Below are positions 1 through 12,089 of a DNA stretch of 64,000 nt, piece after piece. The notes under the pieces were generated by a model. That model did not search any database and had not been told where the DNA came from. It was given only the letters and a program-made list of their open reading frames with translations. This stretch comes from Mastigamoeba balamuthi (taxonomy: Eukaryota; Evosea; Mastigamoebida; Mastigamoebidae), in assembly GCA_902651635.1 (NCBI GenBank), contig CACRSC010000048.1, forward strand, positions 283,872 through 347,871, written 5' to 3'. Each line of letters opens with the position of its first letter. Within the stretch, counting starts at the first letter, position 1. The position numbers and the translations under genes are program-made.

Positions 1-1223
1 CTGTGACGGTGATGACGACCGCCTGGGGCTGCATGGCCAGCCTCTCTGTCGGCTGCGCTGTGTGGGTTCAAGAATCTTCAGGTGAGACCAACCGAAATGC
101 CCCTCGGGCCGCCGAAGGCTCACCAGGAGAGTGCGAACGAACGGTGTTGCCGGACAGGTGAGTCGAGAAGGTCTTTCTTATCCACTTTGAAAATGGCAAC
201 GTCCCAACCAATTGAATATGCGGACCCCTTGACCCCTTGCGGCCACCACGCCTACGGCCGTCGTTTCACGAAGCAAGAGCACTACGTATAATGAATGTGG
301 TGCCGGATCATCACATAAAGCACTGACAGCTCGGTTCACAAAATGAAGGATAATTCTTGGGGTTAATCAAGGGAAGAGGCAACAGTAACATTTCTCCAGG
401 AATTCGTATACTATAATACAAGCAGAACTTGGCTGCCTCCAAACTGTTGATGGTTCAATTCCACATTTGTTGTATTTTTCCAATCACTGATGCCAGTAGA
501 CACCCGGGGCTTCCATCACGCCACTGTGGTGTGCTTGAAATAGCGGAAAAAAGGACCGAAAAGGGCCCTGTTTCCCAATCAAAACAGTTTTCGACATCTT
601 CTGTACCCCATAAAACTTCTTTTCGGCTCCTTTTAAAATGATGTTTCCTTACCAAGATTTTTCCAACGGTCAACTGTGAATTGTATTGAGTCAGAATGCA
701 ACTTTCTGAGGGCCATTGTGCTTCTGGAAGGCAGTCAGAACAGACTCCATTTGGGAAAATCTCTGTCTTTGTGCATACACTGGTGTGAGCAGGGTGGTAG
801 GACCACTATACAGAGGCACAGGGGGGTTACTTTTTGGTTGTGTTCTTCTCGGGCTGTTTATTCCATGCTAGCTTCTGCATCATGATGCTGAAGAAGTCCA
901 CAGGAAATTGCCAAGTATGTCAAGATATTTCTGGACAGTTATTCTCGGGGTAACACAGACTCGAATAACGATTGTGTTCAATATCTTCATTTTAATCTTG
1001 TGTTTTCCGCCCATGTATGCATGAGGGCTCTGTCGTCTTTTGCACATCTCTGCTGGCAACTTGCTCTCACATTGATCCAGCTGTCTGCGGCGCACAGCGT
1101 CGCTGACTGCAATTCCATTGACAGGATGTGCACTGAGTGTAACACACCCACCGCACAGTGGGATGGTCTATGAATGGACTTGCCCCAATCGGTTTCCCCC
1201 CTGTTTCAGCTTGAGGGAAAGCT
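1..1223. other. No recognised gene; possible exon end at the left edge
   Basis: I see no protein family I can name here. Bases 1-91 read on the plus strand as a short hydrophobic stretch ending in a good 5' splice site (TTCAG/gtgaga), so this could be the end of an exon whose gene starts outside the window. A 72-codon open stretch on the minus strand around 455-673 is protein-like but has no recognisable motif. Composition is AT-richer than the genes that follow. Confidence 0.3.
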
Positions 1224-2293
1224 TTACGAAACAGTATTATTTAGCTTCCACACGAGTATCTGAGAGTTTCCTTCATTGAACATCTCAACTGGCCTGGGCA
1301 TGTTGAAGGGCTCGATTTCAAGATTGTATGGAAACCATCTGAGAGGATGTGAATTGAACAGAAATTACAGTAATGCGCACTCTCCATTATCGATGCCAAG
1401 GTTGTACGTGGTGTTACAGTATGATGTAACAACCACCAACTTGCTTCTGAGCCGCAGTATGTTGCCCAGCACCCTCGAGGCGTCTCTGAGGCAGAGATGC
1501 TGTATGGCCTGCCGCATGAACACCAGATCAAACGACCTGCTGATGACCCCAGGGACCCTGTGGGCCAGCTCGTACCCCACCACTGCATCAGCGTGGTAGA
1601 AGCTGACCCAAGGGTCCCCTGCATGCTCCCTCTGCAGCTGCTCGATCTCCTTTCGCACAATGTCAACCCCCACATACCTGCAATAGAGTGATTATTTCTC
1701 TGCGAGAGGCAAATTAAATAATCAAGTGATGATACAATACATAAATCAAATGAAAATAGCATAATGAATGCACGGCCAAATGGGGCCACTTACTTGACTT
1801 TGAGGGCACCCCACGGAATCAATTGCATCCAGCCGAAGGACCCGCACGCAACGTCCAGCACGGACGTCACGTTGTAGCGCTGTATCACGCCGTGCAGCCA
1901 GTGCCTGCAAAGCGGAATTCCGACACGTCAGCACTCGACACACGCGGCCTCGAGCGTGGCGTGACGTGGCACACGACCTCACTCCCGACGTCGCCTTCTG
2001 CGTCGAGCAGTTCCCCGAGCGGTCCAGCACTCCCCAGCCGTACCCGTCGTACATCTGCAGGAGCCGGTCGGACATGTACGGTAATGGGTGGATATTCGAA
2101 AATATCTAGATACTCTGGTGAAGATCTTCTCGCGTGACGCGTAGGAGATTTGCTCGTCGGCGGCGTCGATGGCCGCCAGCTCCTCCGCCATCCACGCCGC
2201 CAGCGCGGACGGAGCGCACTCTCCCGCGCGTGCCCACAGCTGCCACGCCAGTGCCAGCGCCGCGGCAGTCGCTGCGGCCGCCAACCACCTCAT
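1224..2293 (-). CDS. Membrane-anchored class I SAM-dependent methyltransferase
   Basis: Predicted SAM-dependent methyltransferase with an N-terminal signal anchor, so probably acting in the secretory pathway; the substrate is unknown. The ATG at 2293 is followed by a hydrophobic Ala/Leu segment (about residues 2-20). Five exons join with GT-AG introns. Exon 1 ends near KIFTR, exon 2 carries YDGYGWGVLDRSG, and exon 3 carries the SAM-binding motif SVLDVACGSFGWM. Exon 4 starts YVGVDIVRKEI (acidic residue after strand 2) and includes FDLVFMRQAIQHL (motif IV/post-I). A final exon ends LVWKLNNTVS with the stop at 1224-1226. The pattern VLDxxCGxxxW...Y.GVDIV belongs to a methyltransferase group found in protists and bacteria. 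The downstream region is tight and introns are 44-115 nt. The gene is divergent from the DENN gene, 86 bp away. The family call is good; the reaction is inferred. Confidence 0.75.
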
Positions 2294-2379
2294 TACTGAC
2301 AGATATCTGGATGATATAGATATCGAGTCGGGATCTAGATACGGAGATTGCGATATTAAATTCAAAACGAACGGAAATT
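2294..2379. promoter_or_regulatory. Short shared 5' region between divergent genes
   Basis: Only 86 bp separate the two start codons. The stretch is AT-rich against its surroundings and holds repeated GATATC/ATATCT/TCTAGAT words (2298-2340), the same vocabulary seen in many introns of the window. That it acts as a bidirectional promoter is inferred from position. Confidence 0.35.
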
Positions 2380-5300
2380 ATGGCCTGTGTTGATGGTTTT
2401 GTCGACTACTTCGTTTTCGTGGGCCCGGCGTCGCCGCTGCGCGTGCTGGCCCAGGGCGGGTCCCCCGACCCCTCGTGGGCGTTTATCGCGCCTGTGCGCC
2501 CGACGCTGCTGTGCCAGTACCCCGCGGCAGCCGCAGAGCCCGCCGGCAGCAGACCAGCGCTGCCCCCGCACTTCCCTCTCGTACTCCACCCCCGCTGCCT
2601 CCCCCGCGCCCGCCCTGCTCTGGCTGGCCCTCTGGGTGCCGCCTCTCTTTGCCCTACTGCTGTATGGGCTTGTGGTTGTGTTGTGTTGTGCTCTCTGCGT
2701 GCCTTACAAGTGCTCGGAGCATTGGGATCTGCTGCCGCTCAAGTGTGCTTCCTCTGCTGAGCAATTTGCTTGCGTGTCTATTAGCGTGTCGGCGTCCTCT
2801 CCGCGTTTTGTGTCGTCTTGTGCCTGTGGCTGTGGTTGTTCGTTGTTTCTATGCTCTGCACTGCACTATCGCGGTGGCCCTGCCCCTCATAGGCCGTTCC
2901 ATTTCCACCTCTTGGGCAGTGAATACACTGTCGTTAATGATGCACTCCCTCGTCGAGCGTTGGGCTTCGGAGTTTCTGTCGACACTGCGGACAGCATTGT
3001 AGCGTTGCCTCAGTGCTCTGTTTTTAAGTCCCGATACCACAAGGCGACTTGTGCTGTGCTCTGTTTCTGCTGTGTTTGCCTGCAGAGGCTCGCACCTCTC
3101 TCTGACCCTGACTTCTCACAGGCGTGCTTTCCTCGCGACTGCTGGCTGGAGCGCACGGAGCGGCGCCCGCAGTTCTACACGTTCTCGACCACTCTCGCCG
3201 ACGCCACGCGGCTGCACGCTGGAGCCCTCGTGGTGCGCTCGCTGCCAGCTCCCTGTGGCGGGCGGCCTGCCTGTTGGCTGAGCGTTTGCTGTGGCTGCTG
3301 CGCTGCGCAGGTGTACCGCGAGGACGTGGCCACCGCGGAGAACAAAGAGGGCCTGACGTGCAAGTGCTTCGCCCCGCTCTGCATCTGCGTGCTCTCAAGA
3401 TACCCCTTCTACCGCCCCCTCAAGAGCATCCTGACCACTCTGCTCAAGGTTCGCCACTGCGGCTTTTGACTTAAGTATTTATATTGACTTAGTTTTTCCG
3501 ACCCTGCATTTGCACTGGTCTTGCTGATCTGCGGTCTGTCGTGTCTCCGCTGGCACCAAGCGCAGCTGCACACGTTCACTGTTCTCACACCGGCGATGTA
3601 TTCAGTTTGCGCGGTATGGCGGGTGCGGCGCTGTCGAGCGGTGGGTCCAGTGCGTAGTCGACGACGTGCCGCTGCCGCCACCGGGCACGACAGTCGTGCT
3701 CCCCACCCCCTTCGGCGAGGACATCCGCGTGCGCCGCCCGGGCCCCGCGGAGCTGCCGCTGATGGACCTGGGCCTGCGCAGCGTCTTCGGGTGCGTCGGC
3801 GTCGACGCTGTCGTCACTCTGTTCGACTGCATGCTGCAGGAGTGCAAAGTCATCTTCACCTCGCGCAGCCTCAGCCTCCTCAACGCCGGTGCTCCGCGCC
3901 TTCCCTGCGCCCCGTGTGCCCTCTGGGGTGGCTGCTGACGGCGCTGTGGCAGCTGCGGAGGCTGCGAGCCGGCTGCTGTACCCGCTCAAGTGGCCGCACA
4001 TCTACATCCCCGCGCTCAGCGTCCACATGCGCGAGTTCCTGCAGGCGCCGATGCCCTACCTCATCGGGGTGCCCTGCGAGGACGACGGGTCGGTCTCGCT
4101 GCCGGCAGAGGTCGTCGCCCTGCCCGAGCTGCTGCACATCGACCTCGACACGGGCAGGGTGCACAAGGGCTCCGCGATCAAGAAGTCGATCCCCGACCCT
4201 CTGCGCGACTGGCTGGTGGACAGCGTCAGCAAGGCATTGGCCTGCGAGCACGACATGGCGTTCGAGTCATCCGTACTCGAGAAGCATCTCATTATCTTTT
4301 GTTTTTCTTTTTATGCCTGTTTTGTCCTAATATTCCTTTGTAATTTTCAGGACCCTCTCAACTGGTCTGGCAAGCCGCCGGCGCCAGAGCCCCCTGCGGA
4401 GAAGCAGATCCGGGCAGTGTTCCTCGAGTTCTTCCTTCATGTCATGCATCCGTACAGGCAGTTCCTCCACTTCATCAGGTATACATCGTGTTTACTTGTT
4501 TTTTCTCCCTCGCTTAGCCTCCGCGCAGGAAGTATCCGAAGCCGCAGGTGACGTGCTACAGGACGGGGCTGAAAAAGGCACTGCCGAGCTACCTGGCGGG
4601 GTTTGTGGAGCACCTGACGCAGTCGCAGCCGTTTGTGTTCTTCGTGGAGGGCTCGGCGTTCCAAAAACCCAACGTCTTCGACTACGCCGTGCGGCGCCGC
4701 AGACTCGAGGGCAACGCAGACTTCCTGCTGCAGCCAGACAAATGCGATAGCACTGTGTCGTACGTGGTCCCCGCGGTGGACAGCACAGGCCTGGACCTCA
4801 GCGCCGCGCGGTCTCTGCGAGAGCTCGGGACGCTAAAGGCAGAGAATTTCTCCAAGACAAAGAGGCCATTCGGCGGCTTCCTGGCCACAGGACAAGTCGT
4901 AGAGTGCTTCGAAAAGGTTTGATTCGATGCAGGCCACCATTAGAGACTGACGGCACCCATCAGGACGAGAAACTGCTCTTCAGGGACCCCGAGCCAACAG
5001 GGCAGACTGTGCAGGAGGAGGACATCACCACATTCATAGACATCTGCATCGATTCCATCCTGAATTCGACCCTCAGCGACAGGTCCGCTACCACCGCCCA
5101 CCAAATCCTGAACCCCATCCGAAACACGTCACTCTATTGATTTGCTTTCATTTTATTTATTCCAATGAACCTATGAGTATTTTTAAAATCCCTTCCAGGA
5201 AGAAGCACCTGCTGAGCTCGCTGCTGACGATGGAGGACGGGACGCTGTACGTGTCGGAGCGCCTGGCGGAGATCCTGGCGCGGCAGGAGAACCCCATCAC

Positions 5301-7218
5301 GAGCGCGGGGTTCGACCACGTCGTGAGCCTCGTGCGCCGCATCGTCTCGGACTCGACCGAGCAGGGCGACTTCCGCGCGCCCGCGCTGCTGGTGCCGACG
5401 ATGGGCCGCACGTACCGCCGCGTCGACGGCGTCGCCGAGTACCTGCACACGGCCGCCGCGGGCTGGGAGCTCTGGCGCAACTCGGAGTTCTGGGAGTACT
5501 TCTACTGGAAGGCCGTCCAGCAGATGCGCGAGAAGCTGCACCCGCGCTTCCTCAGCACCGTCGACGACTACGCGGGGCTCGACGAGGAGGCCAGGCGCGC
5601 GGCCGTCGAGACCGAGGACAGCACGCTGTTCGACGCGGCGGCCGAGACGGGGCGCTGCATGACGTCGCTGGGCGTCCCGGACGCGCAGATCCACGCGTTC
5701 GTCTCGGGGCTCTCGAGCCTCGGGCGGCTGTCGACGCCCACGGTCGAGCTGCTCTCACAGCTCGTCGCGAACCTCATCCGGGCGCAGGCCGGCGAGCGCT
5801 CGTGCATCGAGGAGCAGCGCAGGCTCGCCGACACGCCGGCCGTCTCGCACAGGACGTCGTTCACGATGCGGCGCTCGGCAGAGGCGCCCGTCGTCCCCGT
5901 CGACCTGGCGACGCTGCGCAGGCAGCTGCTCGTCAGCAGCAGGCTCGACGCGGTGCCCCCGCGGCCGCGGACGCCGCAGTGGGCGCAGAGCACCGTTGCG
6001 GTGCCCTCGGACGGCGACGCCGTCGACCACGTGCGCCTCGTGGGCCCCGCGCTCTTCTGCGCGCACGCCAGCGGCGCCGTCGCCGTGTGGGACGCGCGCG
6101 GGCCCGAGCCCGTGCTGGTCTCGAAGCAGCAGGGCCACCGCGGGCCCGTGGTCGCCGTCAAGGCGCTCGGGGTGGCCGTCATGACCGCCGCGGGCGACGG
6201 GCGCGTGCGCTCGTGGGGCGTCTCTGCCGAGGCGCTCAGCGCCGACGAGGAGGTCAAGCTCACGTCGCCCGTCACCTGCTTCGACGTCCGCGGCGGCCTC
6301 ACCGCCATCGGCACCGCCAGCGGCTTCGTGATGCTCTTCGCGGCCTGCAAGGGTCGCAAGCAGCTGCTGGGCAGCGTCGCCCTCGCGCGGCCCCCCGTCG
6401 CCGCCCTCGCGCTCTGCTACCGCAAGAGCGACGGCGCGCTGCTGCTGCTCGCCTGCGACGCCGCCGGCGCCGTCGCCGTCCGCGACACGGCCGCGCCCGC
6501 CGACGCCGAGGCGCTGTTCACGCTGCGCTGCGGCTGCGCCTGCGTGGGGCTCGCGGCCTCGGGGCTCGCGTGCTACACGGCCGACGCCAAGCGCCGCCTG
6601 CACGTCTGGGACCTCTGCGACGGCTCGCGCACCCGCAAGCTCCGCGCGCAGACGGGCGACGTCGCCTGCGTGCGCTACGCGGCCGCCGCCTCGTGCGTGG
6701 CCTGCGGCACGACGGGCGGCTACGTCGAGGCCTGGGCGGCGGGCACCGGCAAGCGCGCCGTCTCGGCGCAGTGCCACGGCGGCGCCGTGACGTGCATGGC
6801 GCTCGCGGACGACGGCGCGGCGCTCGTGACGGGCGCGGCGGACGGCAGCGTGCGCGTGTGGGACGTGCGGCGCCTGGCGTGCCTCGTGGCGCTGCGGGGG
6901 CTGCACGCCGACGCGGTGCGCTGCCTCTGCGTCTCCGAGGGCCGCGTCGTCTCGGCCTCGCGCGACGGCGCCATGAAGCTCTACCCGCTCTACATGCTCG
7001 ACGCGCAGTGCGACGACACGCAGCAGCAGCAGCAGCAGGGGGAGAAGGCAGCGGTGGTCGGGGGCACAGAGGACACGATGGGCAACGGAGAGGGCTTCGG
7101 GGAGGGCAGCATCGGGAGGAGCCGCAGGATGTTCTCGTCGTTCCTGAGGTCCATGGCCAACGTCCCCGCGTCTCTCGCCAAGGGCCAGGGCACCCCTGAG
7201 GCCCCGCCGCCCTCGTGA
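2380..7218 (+). CDS. DENN domain-WD40 protein (DENND3-like Rab GEF candidate)
   Basis: Large protein combining a tripartite DENN module with a C-terminal WD40 propeller, the architecture of DENND3-type Rab guanine-nucleotide exchange factors, so a role in membrane traffic is likely. The ATG at 2380 opens exon 1 (DYFVFVG, uDENN start). Introns lie at about 2581-3120, 3226-3310, 3448-3605, 3887-3951, 4273-4350, one near 4480-4530, 4917-4966 and 5082-5198. cDENN is visible as VFGCVGVDAVVTLFDCMLQE and LLYPLKWPHIYIPAL with PYLIGVP; dDENN follows around 4350-4920 (VFLEFFLHVMHPYRQFL, then QPFVFFVEGSAF). The last exon (5199-7218) holds a helical linker and at least five WD-type blades, e.g. AVAVWDARG, LHVWDLCDG and DGSVRVWDVRR. 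A short Gln run precedes the C-terminus. The chain looks complete, with no broken frame once introns are removed. The Rab partner cannot be told from sequence. Confidence 0.85.
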
Positions 7219-7952
7219 GCGCGCCAGGACACGAGCACCAGAAAAACTCCGAAAACAGAGTCAGAGTCGGCAAAAGCGCAGGAAAATGAAAATAATTACC
7301 ATGTCGGGCGACTGACTGGGGGGCGTCTGCTTGGGGTCGCCAAGGACCTGGCAGAATGCGATCTCTGCAGGGCGGTGACGGAACAGTGCCACCGAGTTAA
7401 CTTGGACCACGAGAGAATTGCACGACACGCGGAATTCAGGCCAAAGCTCGAAATCGGCAGTGTCCTCGATCGCACCGCACCCTACATAGCTCTGAGGGTG
7501 AACGTCAAAAAAGACACGCCGCAATCGAGTGAACGGGGGGACATGTGCCATTGTTGTGACATTGCCTGCCCAATAGCCCTACGGAAACGTGTATGTACCC
7601 CCAAGCAAGTAATGAGGTAATGTAGGTGTATTGGCCAATGGTAAAGAGGGGGGTGCCCCGCGGGCCTGCACCGAAAGACTGAGGCTGGCTCTGCAGGGCG
7701 TTGCCCTCGCTCTGTGCTGCCGGGACGCTTCGAGAGAGACACTCCAGAGTCAAAACGCAAGAACATAGTTACAAATTCCGGTGCAGTGCAGACAGAACAG
7801 AGATACAAGAGTTGCCCCTCACGCGCTCCAGCGAGTGGCACCGACAGCATGGGCAACGCGCGCACACACGGCAGGCAGGTACGAAAGGAAAGGGAGCGCG
7901 GCGGGCAGAGGGAACGGAGGGGGCGCTGAAACGGCCGAGGGCCGCGAGGGGG
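7219..7952. other. Intergenic; one weak minus-strand ORF
   Basis: No gene I can name. A minus-strand ATG at 7551 opens 96 codons ending at 7261; the peptide is protein-like (FELWPEFRVSC) but matches nothing I know and could be an exon of an unidentified gene. The two flanking genes converge here, so both 3' ends probably lie in this stretch. Confidence 0.3.
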
Positions 7953-8582
7953 TCAGGGCCTCGCGTGCCTCACGCAGAGGCCGTTGGCCGCGCAGATGGC
8001 GCTGAGCGAGTCCGCGAGCCCCGGCAGGTCGCCGCTGCACGCGTGCGCAGCCCTCCTGCCGCCCTGCTGCTGCGCCTGCTGCGTCCGCGGGGGCGCCGGG
8101 GCGCTGAGCGTCTCGCTGGCGCAGCGGTAAGCGTCGCCCCTGTCGCCCCGCTCGCCTCTGCTCGCCTGCAGCTGCTGCTGGTCGGCGGCAGAGCACGGGG
8201 AGGCGGGGCAGCGGAGCCACGGGGGGCAGGCCGAGGCGTCGTGGGCGTTGCGCGGGGTCTCCGGGGCCATCGAGAAGGACGAGAAGGCCGAGTCGCACGA
8301 GAGCGCCGATGGCGGCGCCTCCGCGGCCACCGCGAGGCGCCCGGAGACGAAGAACGGCGCCGGCGACGAGACCACGGGTGCCCCCGACGAGCCCGGGCGG
8401 CGCAGCATCCGCGGCGACGAGTCGGAGCGCGGCAGCGTCAGCGCGAGCGACGGGGGCAGCGCGTCCGAGGCCCACGAGGACTCGAGGCTCGCGGGCGCCG
8501 CCGCGGACTCACTGTCGAGCGACACGGCCCGCGGGCGCTGCCCCCGGGCCCCCAGCGAGTGCATGAGGTGCGTCAGGAACAT
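7953..8582 (-). CDS. Hypothetical Ser/Ala/Pro-rich protein
   Basis: A 209-codon open frame from an ATG at 8582 to TGA at 7953. Most of it is low-complexity (Ser, Ala, Pro, Gln), with short runs such as TQQAQQQGG. It is bracketed by more ordered ends: MFLTHLMHSLG at the N-terminus and DSLSAICAANGLCVRHARP at the C-terminus. No domain is recognised. It may be the last exon of a longer gene extending toward 8800, where GC-rich sequence continues. The opposite strand is also open over much of this interval, so coding strand is chosen on the ATG and the ordered C-terminus. Low certainty. Confidence 0.35.
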   Translation of the reverse strand: MFLTHLMHSLGARGQRPRAVSLDSESAAAPASLESSWASDALPPSLALTLPRSDSSPRMLRRPGSSGAPVVSSPAPFFVSGRLAVAAEAPPSALSCDSAFSSFSMAPETPRNAHDASACPPWLRCPASPCSAADQQQLQASRGERGDRGDAYRCASETLSAPAPPRTQQAQQQGGRRAAHACSGDLPGLADSLSAICAANGLCVRHARP

Positions 8583-8959
8583 CGCGGGTGCCGGCGTCGC
8601 CGCCGCTCGTCGCCCGGCGCTCCGCGGACTGCGCGACTGGTTCTTCCGCGGAGTTATGCTCTTCTCCGCGGGCTCTGGTGAGGGCTTCTGGGGGGCGGCC
8701 GCTGCACCGCTGCGGGTGCGCTGGTGCCTGGGCGAGGCGGTCGCGAGAGGTGCAGGGGGCTGCGGGGGGGCACAGGAGCGCCTGCAGCGGCTGTGCTGAC
8801 TGTGCTGACTGCTATTAATGGACCCGGAAAGACGACTTCTGGCGGCCTCGCGTCATCCGCTTATCGGACGTCCGGCGTTTTGCCCGGACGGAGCAACAGC
8901 CGATAGGGGAGCTGACGATTCCTGGCAGGTTGGCATTGCACGAAATGCCAGCGCGTGGA

Positions 8960-9215
8960 ATGTGCGGAACCGGCAAACGCGAGGCACATTCCTGATTTTC
9001 CGAGATTTTTCCTCTACGGGATTCCCGGATCTCCGGGCCCGCGAGATAGTGTGTTCAAACGGTATTTCTCGCCCTGGTTGCCTTGCGGAACGCGAGGCAG
9101 ATTCCTGGTTTTCCGGGATTATTCCTCCGCGGGATACGCGGATCTCCTATCCCCATATATCCCGCGAGATACAGTGTTCAAACGGTCTTTCTCGCCGTGG
9201 TTGTCTTCCGGTCTG
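8960..9215. repeat. Imperfect tandem duplication of about 115-120 bp
   Basis: Two adjacent diverged copies (about 8970-9090 and 9091-9210). Both carry the order GCGAGGCA(C/G)ATTCCTG, TTTTCCG(A/G)GAT, CGGATCTCC, CCGCGAGATA, AGTGTTCAAACGGT and TTTCTCGCC. It lies about 240 bp upstream of the SAM-domain gene and could be promoter or 5' leader material. Confidence 0.6.
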
Positions 9216-9452
9216 TGCTCTATTATTGAATTCGGCCCCCAGCGCAGCGCTCCACAGCCAGCGCGCCCCCAGCCCCCAGGAGCCTCGCAGACACCCAGCG
9301 GGACCCCCACAGCCCGCCCCGCACCGCTCCAGGCGGCCCCCAGTGCCCCAGCGCCGACTCCCGACTGCCCTCCCCCGCGGGAGATACGACACGGAATATC
9401 TCCCCCCGTTGTGGAGAAATATCTCGCGCGAGAGCAGAGAGCCCGAGGGCCC

Positions 9453-11818
9453 ATGGCGACGAGCGAGGACGTGGCGCACCACAAGGCGCTGCTGCAGGAC
9501 TGCTTCCAGATCCTCAAGCAGCTCGAGACCACCAAGAAGCGCGGTGCGCCCCTGCCCGCCCCCCGTTTCTTTCCCCCTTCCAACGGCCGGCCGATTTCAA
9601 TTTGAATTTCCCCCCGGTTGAATTCGTGCAATCTCGGATTCTGAGTCGTATCGGGAAAATGGGGGGTAATTTGCAGATGAGGAGCGCCCGGCGCTGCCGA
9701 CGTCGGTGAGCGCGGGGTCGCTGACCGTGTCGAGCGCGCGGCCGTCGAGCCCCAAGAGGCCCGCGGCCTCTGTGGCGCCGCCGGCGTCGTCGGGCCGCTC
9801 GGGGTCGATCGAAGTCGCCGCGCGGTCGTCGGCGGCGGCGGCGGTGGGGTCCCCGCGGTCGCCGCTGCTCGAGCGGCACTCGCCGACGACGTCGCCCCGC
9901 GCAGCGATGGTCTCGTCGCCCGCGCTGTCGCGGTGCGTTCTGTGTGCGGCGATGCGACAGCGCAATTCTCGAATCCCCCCGCGTTGCCTGCGTTGACGTG
10001 CCGTGTTGCCTGCGTTGACGTGTCGTGTTGCCTGCGTTGGCGTGTAAGTTGGCTGTGCGTTGACTTGTCGCGCCACCCCCTCCCCCTGTGTCGATGCTGC
10101 GGCTGTTGTGGCTCTGCGCGCACTGTGTTGCCGCCCTGCACACCCTCGTTGCGCGCCTCGCCTGTGCCAGCCGTTCTCTATCTCTGCCCGCTGTGTGGCG
10201 CTCCGGTGTGGCAGCGCAATTCCAGAATTCCCTCTTTGCCTGCGATGACGCATCGCGTCAAGCCGTTGCGTCGCGCCTGTGCTGCCCCCAGTGATGCGAC
10301 GTTCCGATTCCCGAAACTCTGCGTTTGCCTGCGCTGACGCGGCTGTGCCCCCGCGCGCCCAGGGCGGACCTCGCGCTGCAGCTGGACACGTCGCCCGAGC
10401 TCTCTGTGCGCGACCGCTCTGTGAGCAGCTCGGCGGGCCCCGCGACGTCGGCTGCGGGGGCCGTGAGCGCGATGCTGGACGCCGCGCCGCTGGCTGGCGT
10501 GCCCTACGACAGCGTCCTCGCGTGCCCCCACTGCCGCCAGGTCTTCAGGCTCCTCGCGGCCCACGTCGTCTCGCGCCCCGCTGCAGCAGCGGCGGCAGCA
10601 GGCGCGTCCTCGGCCTCCTCGGCGGGGCCCGCGCAGGGGCTGGGGGGCGGGAAGCAGCGGAACGCGTCGGACATACGGGCGACGCTGGTGGAGAAGATGC
10701 GCGAGGCGGAGCAGAGGGACCAGGAGCGCTCGGCGGCGGCGGCAGCGGGCGGCGGGCTCATCGCGCAGCCCTACGCGACGCTGCGCGTGCGCACGAGCCC
10801 CACGCAGGCGCGCGGGGCGCTGGCGCGGCAGCAGTCTGTGATGCAGCGCAACTTCTTCGAGCAGCAGCAGCACAGGCCCAGCGCTGCTGCTGCTGCTGCT
10901 GCTGCTGCTGCCGTGGGCACACCTGCGGGTGCCTCTGCTGTCGCGACGGCTGCGGCGGCGCAGGAGAGGGCGCGCGGGGCGGCGGTGGGGACGTCGACGC
11001 CCAAGATGGAGGAGCGGAAGAGCAGCAGGGACCCCGAGGACCCGCAGGGCAAGCGGACGTCGTTCGGGGCGGCGCTGGCGGAGATGTCGCTGGCGCAGTG
11101 CAGGGACTTTATCCGCCAGATGAAGGACGGCCTCCACGAGGGCGACGCCGCGCAGCTCACCCCCAAGAAGACCCCCGCCCTCGACCCCAGCCCCCCGCCC
11201 GCCGCCGAGCTCGACAAGAGGGACCGCGAGCGCGAGAAGGAGCGGGAGAAGGAAAGAGAGAGGGAGAGGGAGAGAGAGAAAGAGAGGGAGCACACAAAGG
11301 ACATCTACGAGGGCATCAGGGCGGAGACGCTGGACGAGTGGCTCGCAGAGGTGGGCCAGCGAAAAAAGACGGACGTGCAGCAGTACGCGCAGGCGCTGGC
11401 AGACGCGGGCGTGACGCTCGAGAGGATACGCGCGGAGGGGCTGCACGCAGAGTCGCTGGGCGCCATGGGCGTCAAGAGCGCGACGCACCGCAAGGTGCTG
11501 GCCAGCGCGGCCAAGACGGCGCGCAGGGAGCGCTCGGGGCGGGAGCGCGGGGCGCACGGGCACCGCAAGGCGGGGTCGGTGGACGAGGACGCCAAGGCGG
11601 CGCTGCTGCGCGAGGTCGTGCAGCAGAGGGACTCGGAGGGCGAGCCCGTGGCGTTTGACCTCGGCGACCTGGACCTCGTCTCGCGGCTCAACGACCTCGA
11701 GAGGGCCAGGGGGCCCGCTGCTGGCGCTGGCGCTGCTCCCGCTGGCGCGGACGAGGGTCAGGCCGCCACAGCAACCACACCACACGGGGTGGTCACTGCT
11801 CACAGGCCCACACAGTAG
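9453..11818 (+). CDS. SAM-domain protein with low-complexity linkers
   Basis: Three-exon gene. Exon 1 (9453-9543) starts MATSEDVAHHKALLQ and looks helical. Exon 2 (9677-9932) is Ser/Pro/Ala-rich. A 430-nt intron (9933-10362) precedes exon 3 (10363-11818). Exon 3 has a short CPHCRQVF segment that could bind zinc but has only one clear CxxC pair. It then has Ala-rich runs, a long charged (Arg/Glu/Lys)n helix near 11215-11295, and a sterile-alpha-motif domain (about 11305-11530) readable as LDEWLAEVGQ and LRAEGLHAESLGAMGV-like helices. SAM domains mediate protein-protein or RNA binding; the partner is unknown. Stop TAG at 11816. A further open frame continues past the stop in another phase, so an alternative last exon cannot be excluded. 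Function beyond the domain is not assignable. Confidence 0.7.
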
Positions 11819-11899
11819 CAGGTGGCGGCGGCGGCGGGACGACGAAGCCGAGGAGCGTCAGCGCGGCGTCGCCGTCGCCGAGGCCGCTCTACGAGGGGG

Positions 11900-12062
11900 C
11901 GGCCCGCAGGGAGCAGCAGCAGCACCAGCACGAGCAATCACAGCACCAGCACCAGCCACAGCAGCCACAGCCACAGCCACAGCCACCACAGCAGAAGCAG
12001 CAGCAGCAGCAGCCACAGCCACCAACGCCAGCAGCACCCGCAGCAGCACCCCCGACAAACAA
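11900..12062. repeat. CAG/CCACAG-rich low-complexity tract
   Basis: About 160 bp of CAGCAGCAGCAC, CAGCCACAG and ACCAGCACCAGC words directly downstream of the SAM-domain gene. It could lie in the 3' UTR or in an unrecognised extra exon (poly-Gln/His/Ser in different frames). No other feature is visible. Confidence 0.6.
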
Positions 12063-12089
12063 CAGACACACGAGCAACGGCTTGATAGA

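Noticed and set aside
5755-6906. Long open frames antisense or shifted to the DENN-WD40 last exon.
   Set aside because: GC-rich third positions keep shadow frames open; the plus frame carries clear WD motifs and the shadows are low-complexity Arg/Ala/Gly.
8248-8799. Plus-strand ORF opposite the hypothetical protein.
   Set aside because: Mirror of the minus frame in GC-rich DNA; no ordered ends or motifs.
9119-10253. Minus-strand ORFs over the SAM gene's first exons and intron.
   Set aside because: They cross clear plus-strand splice sites and encode Arg/Ala/His-rich low-complexity peptides.
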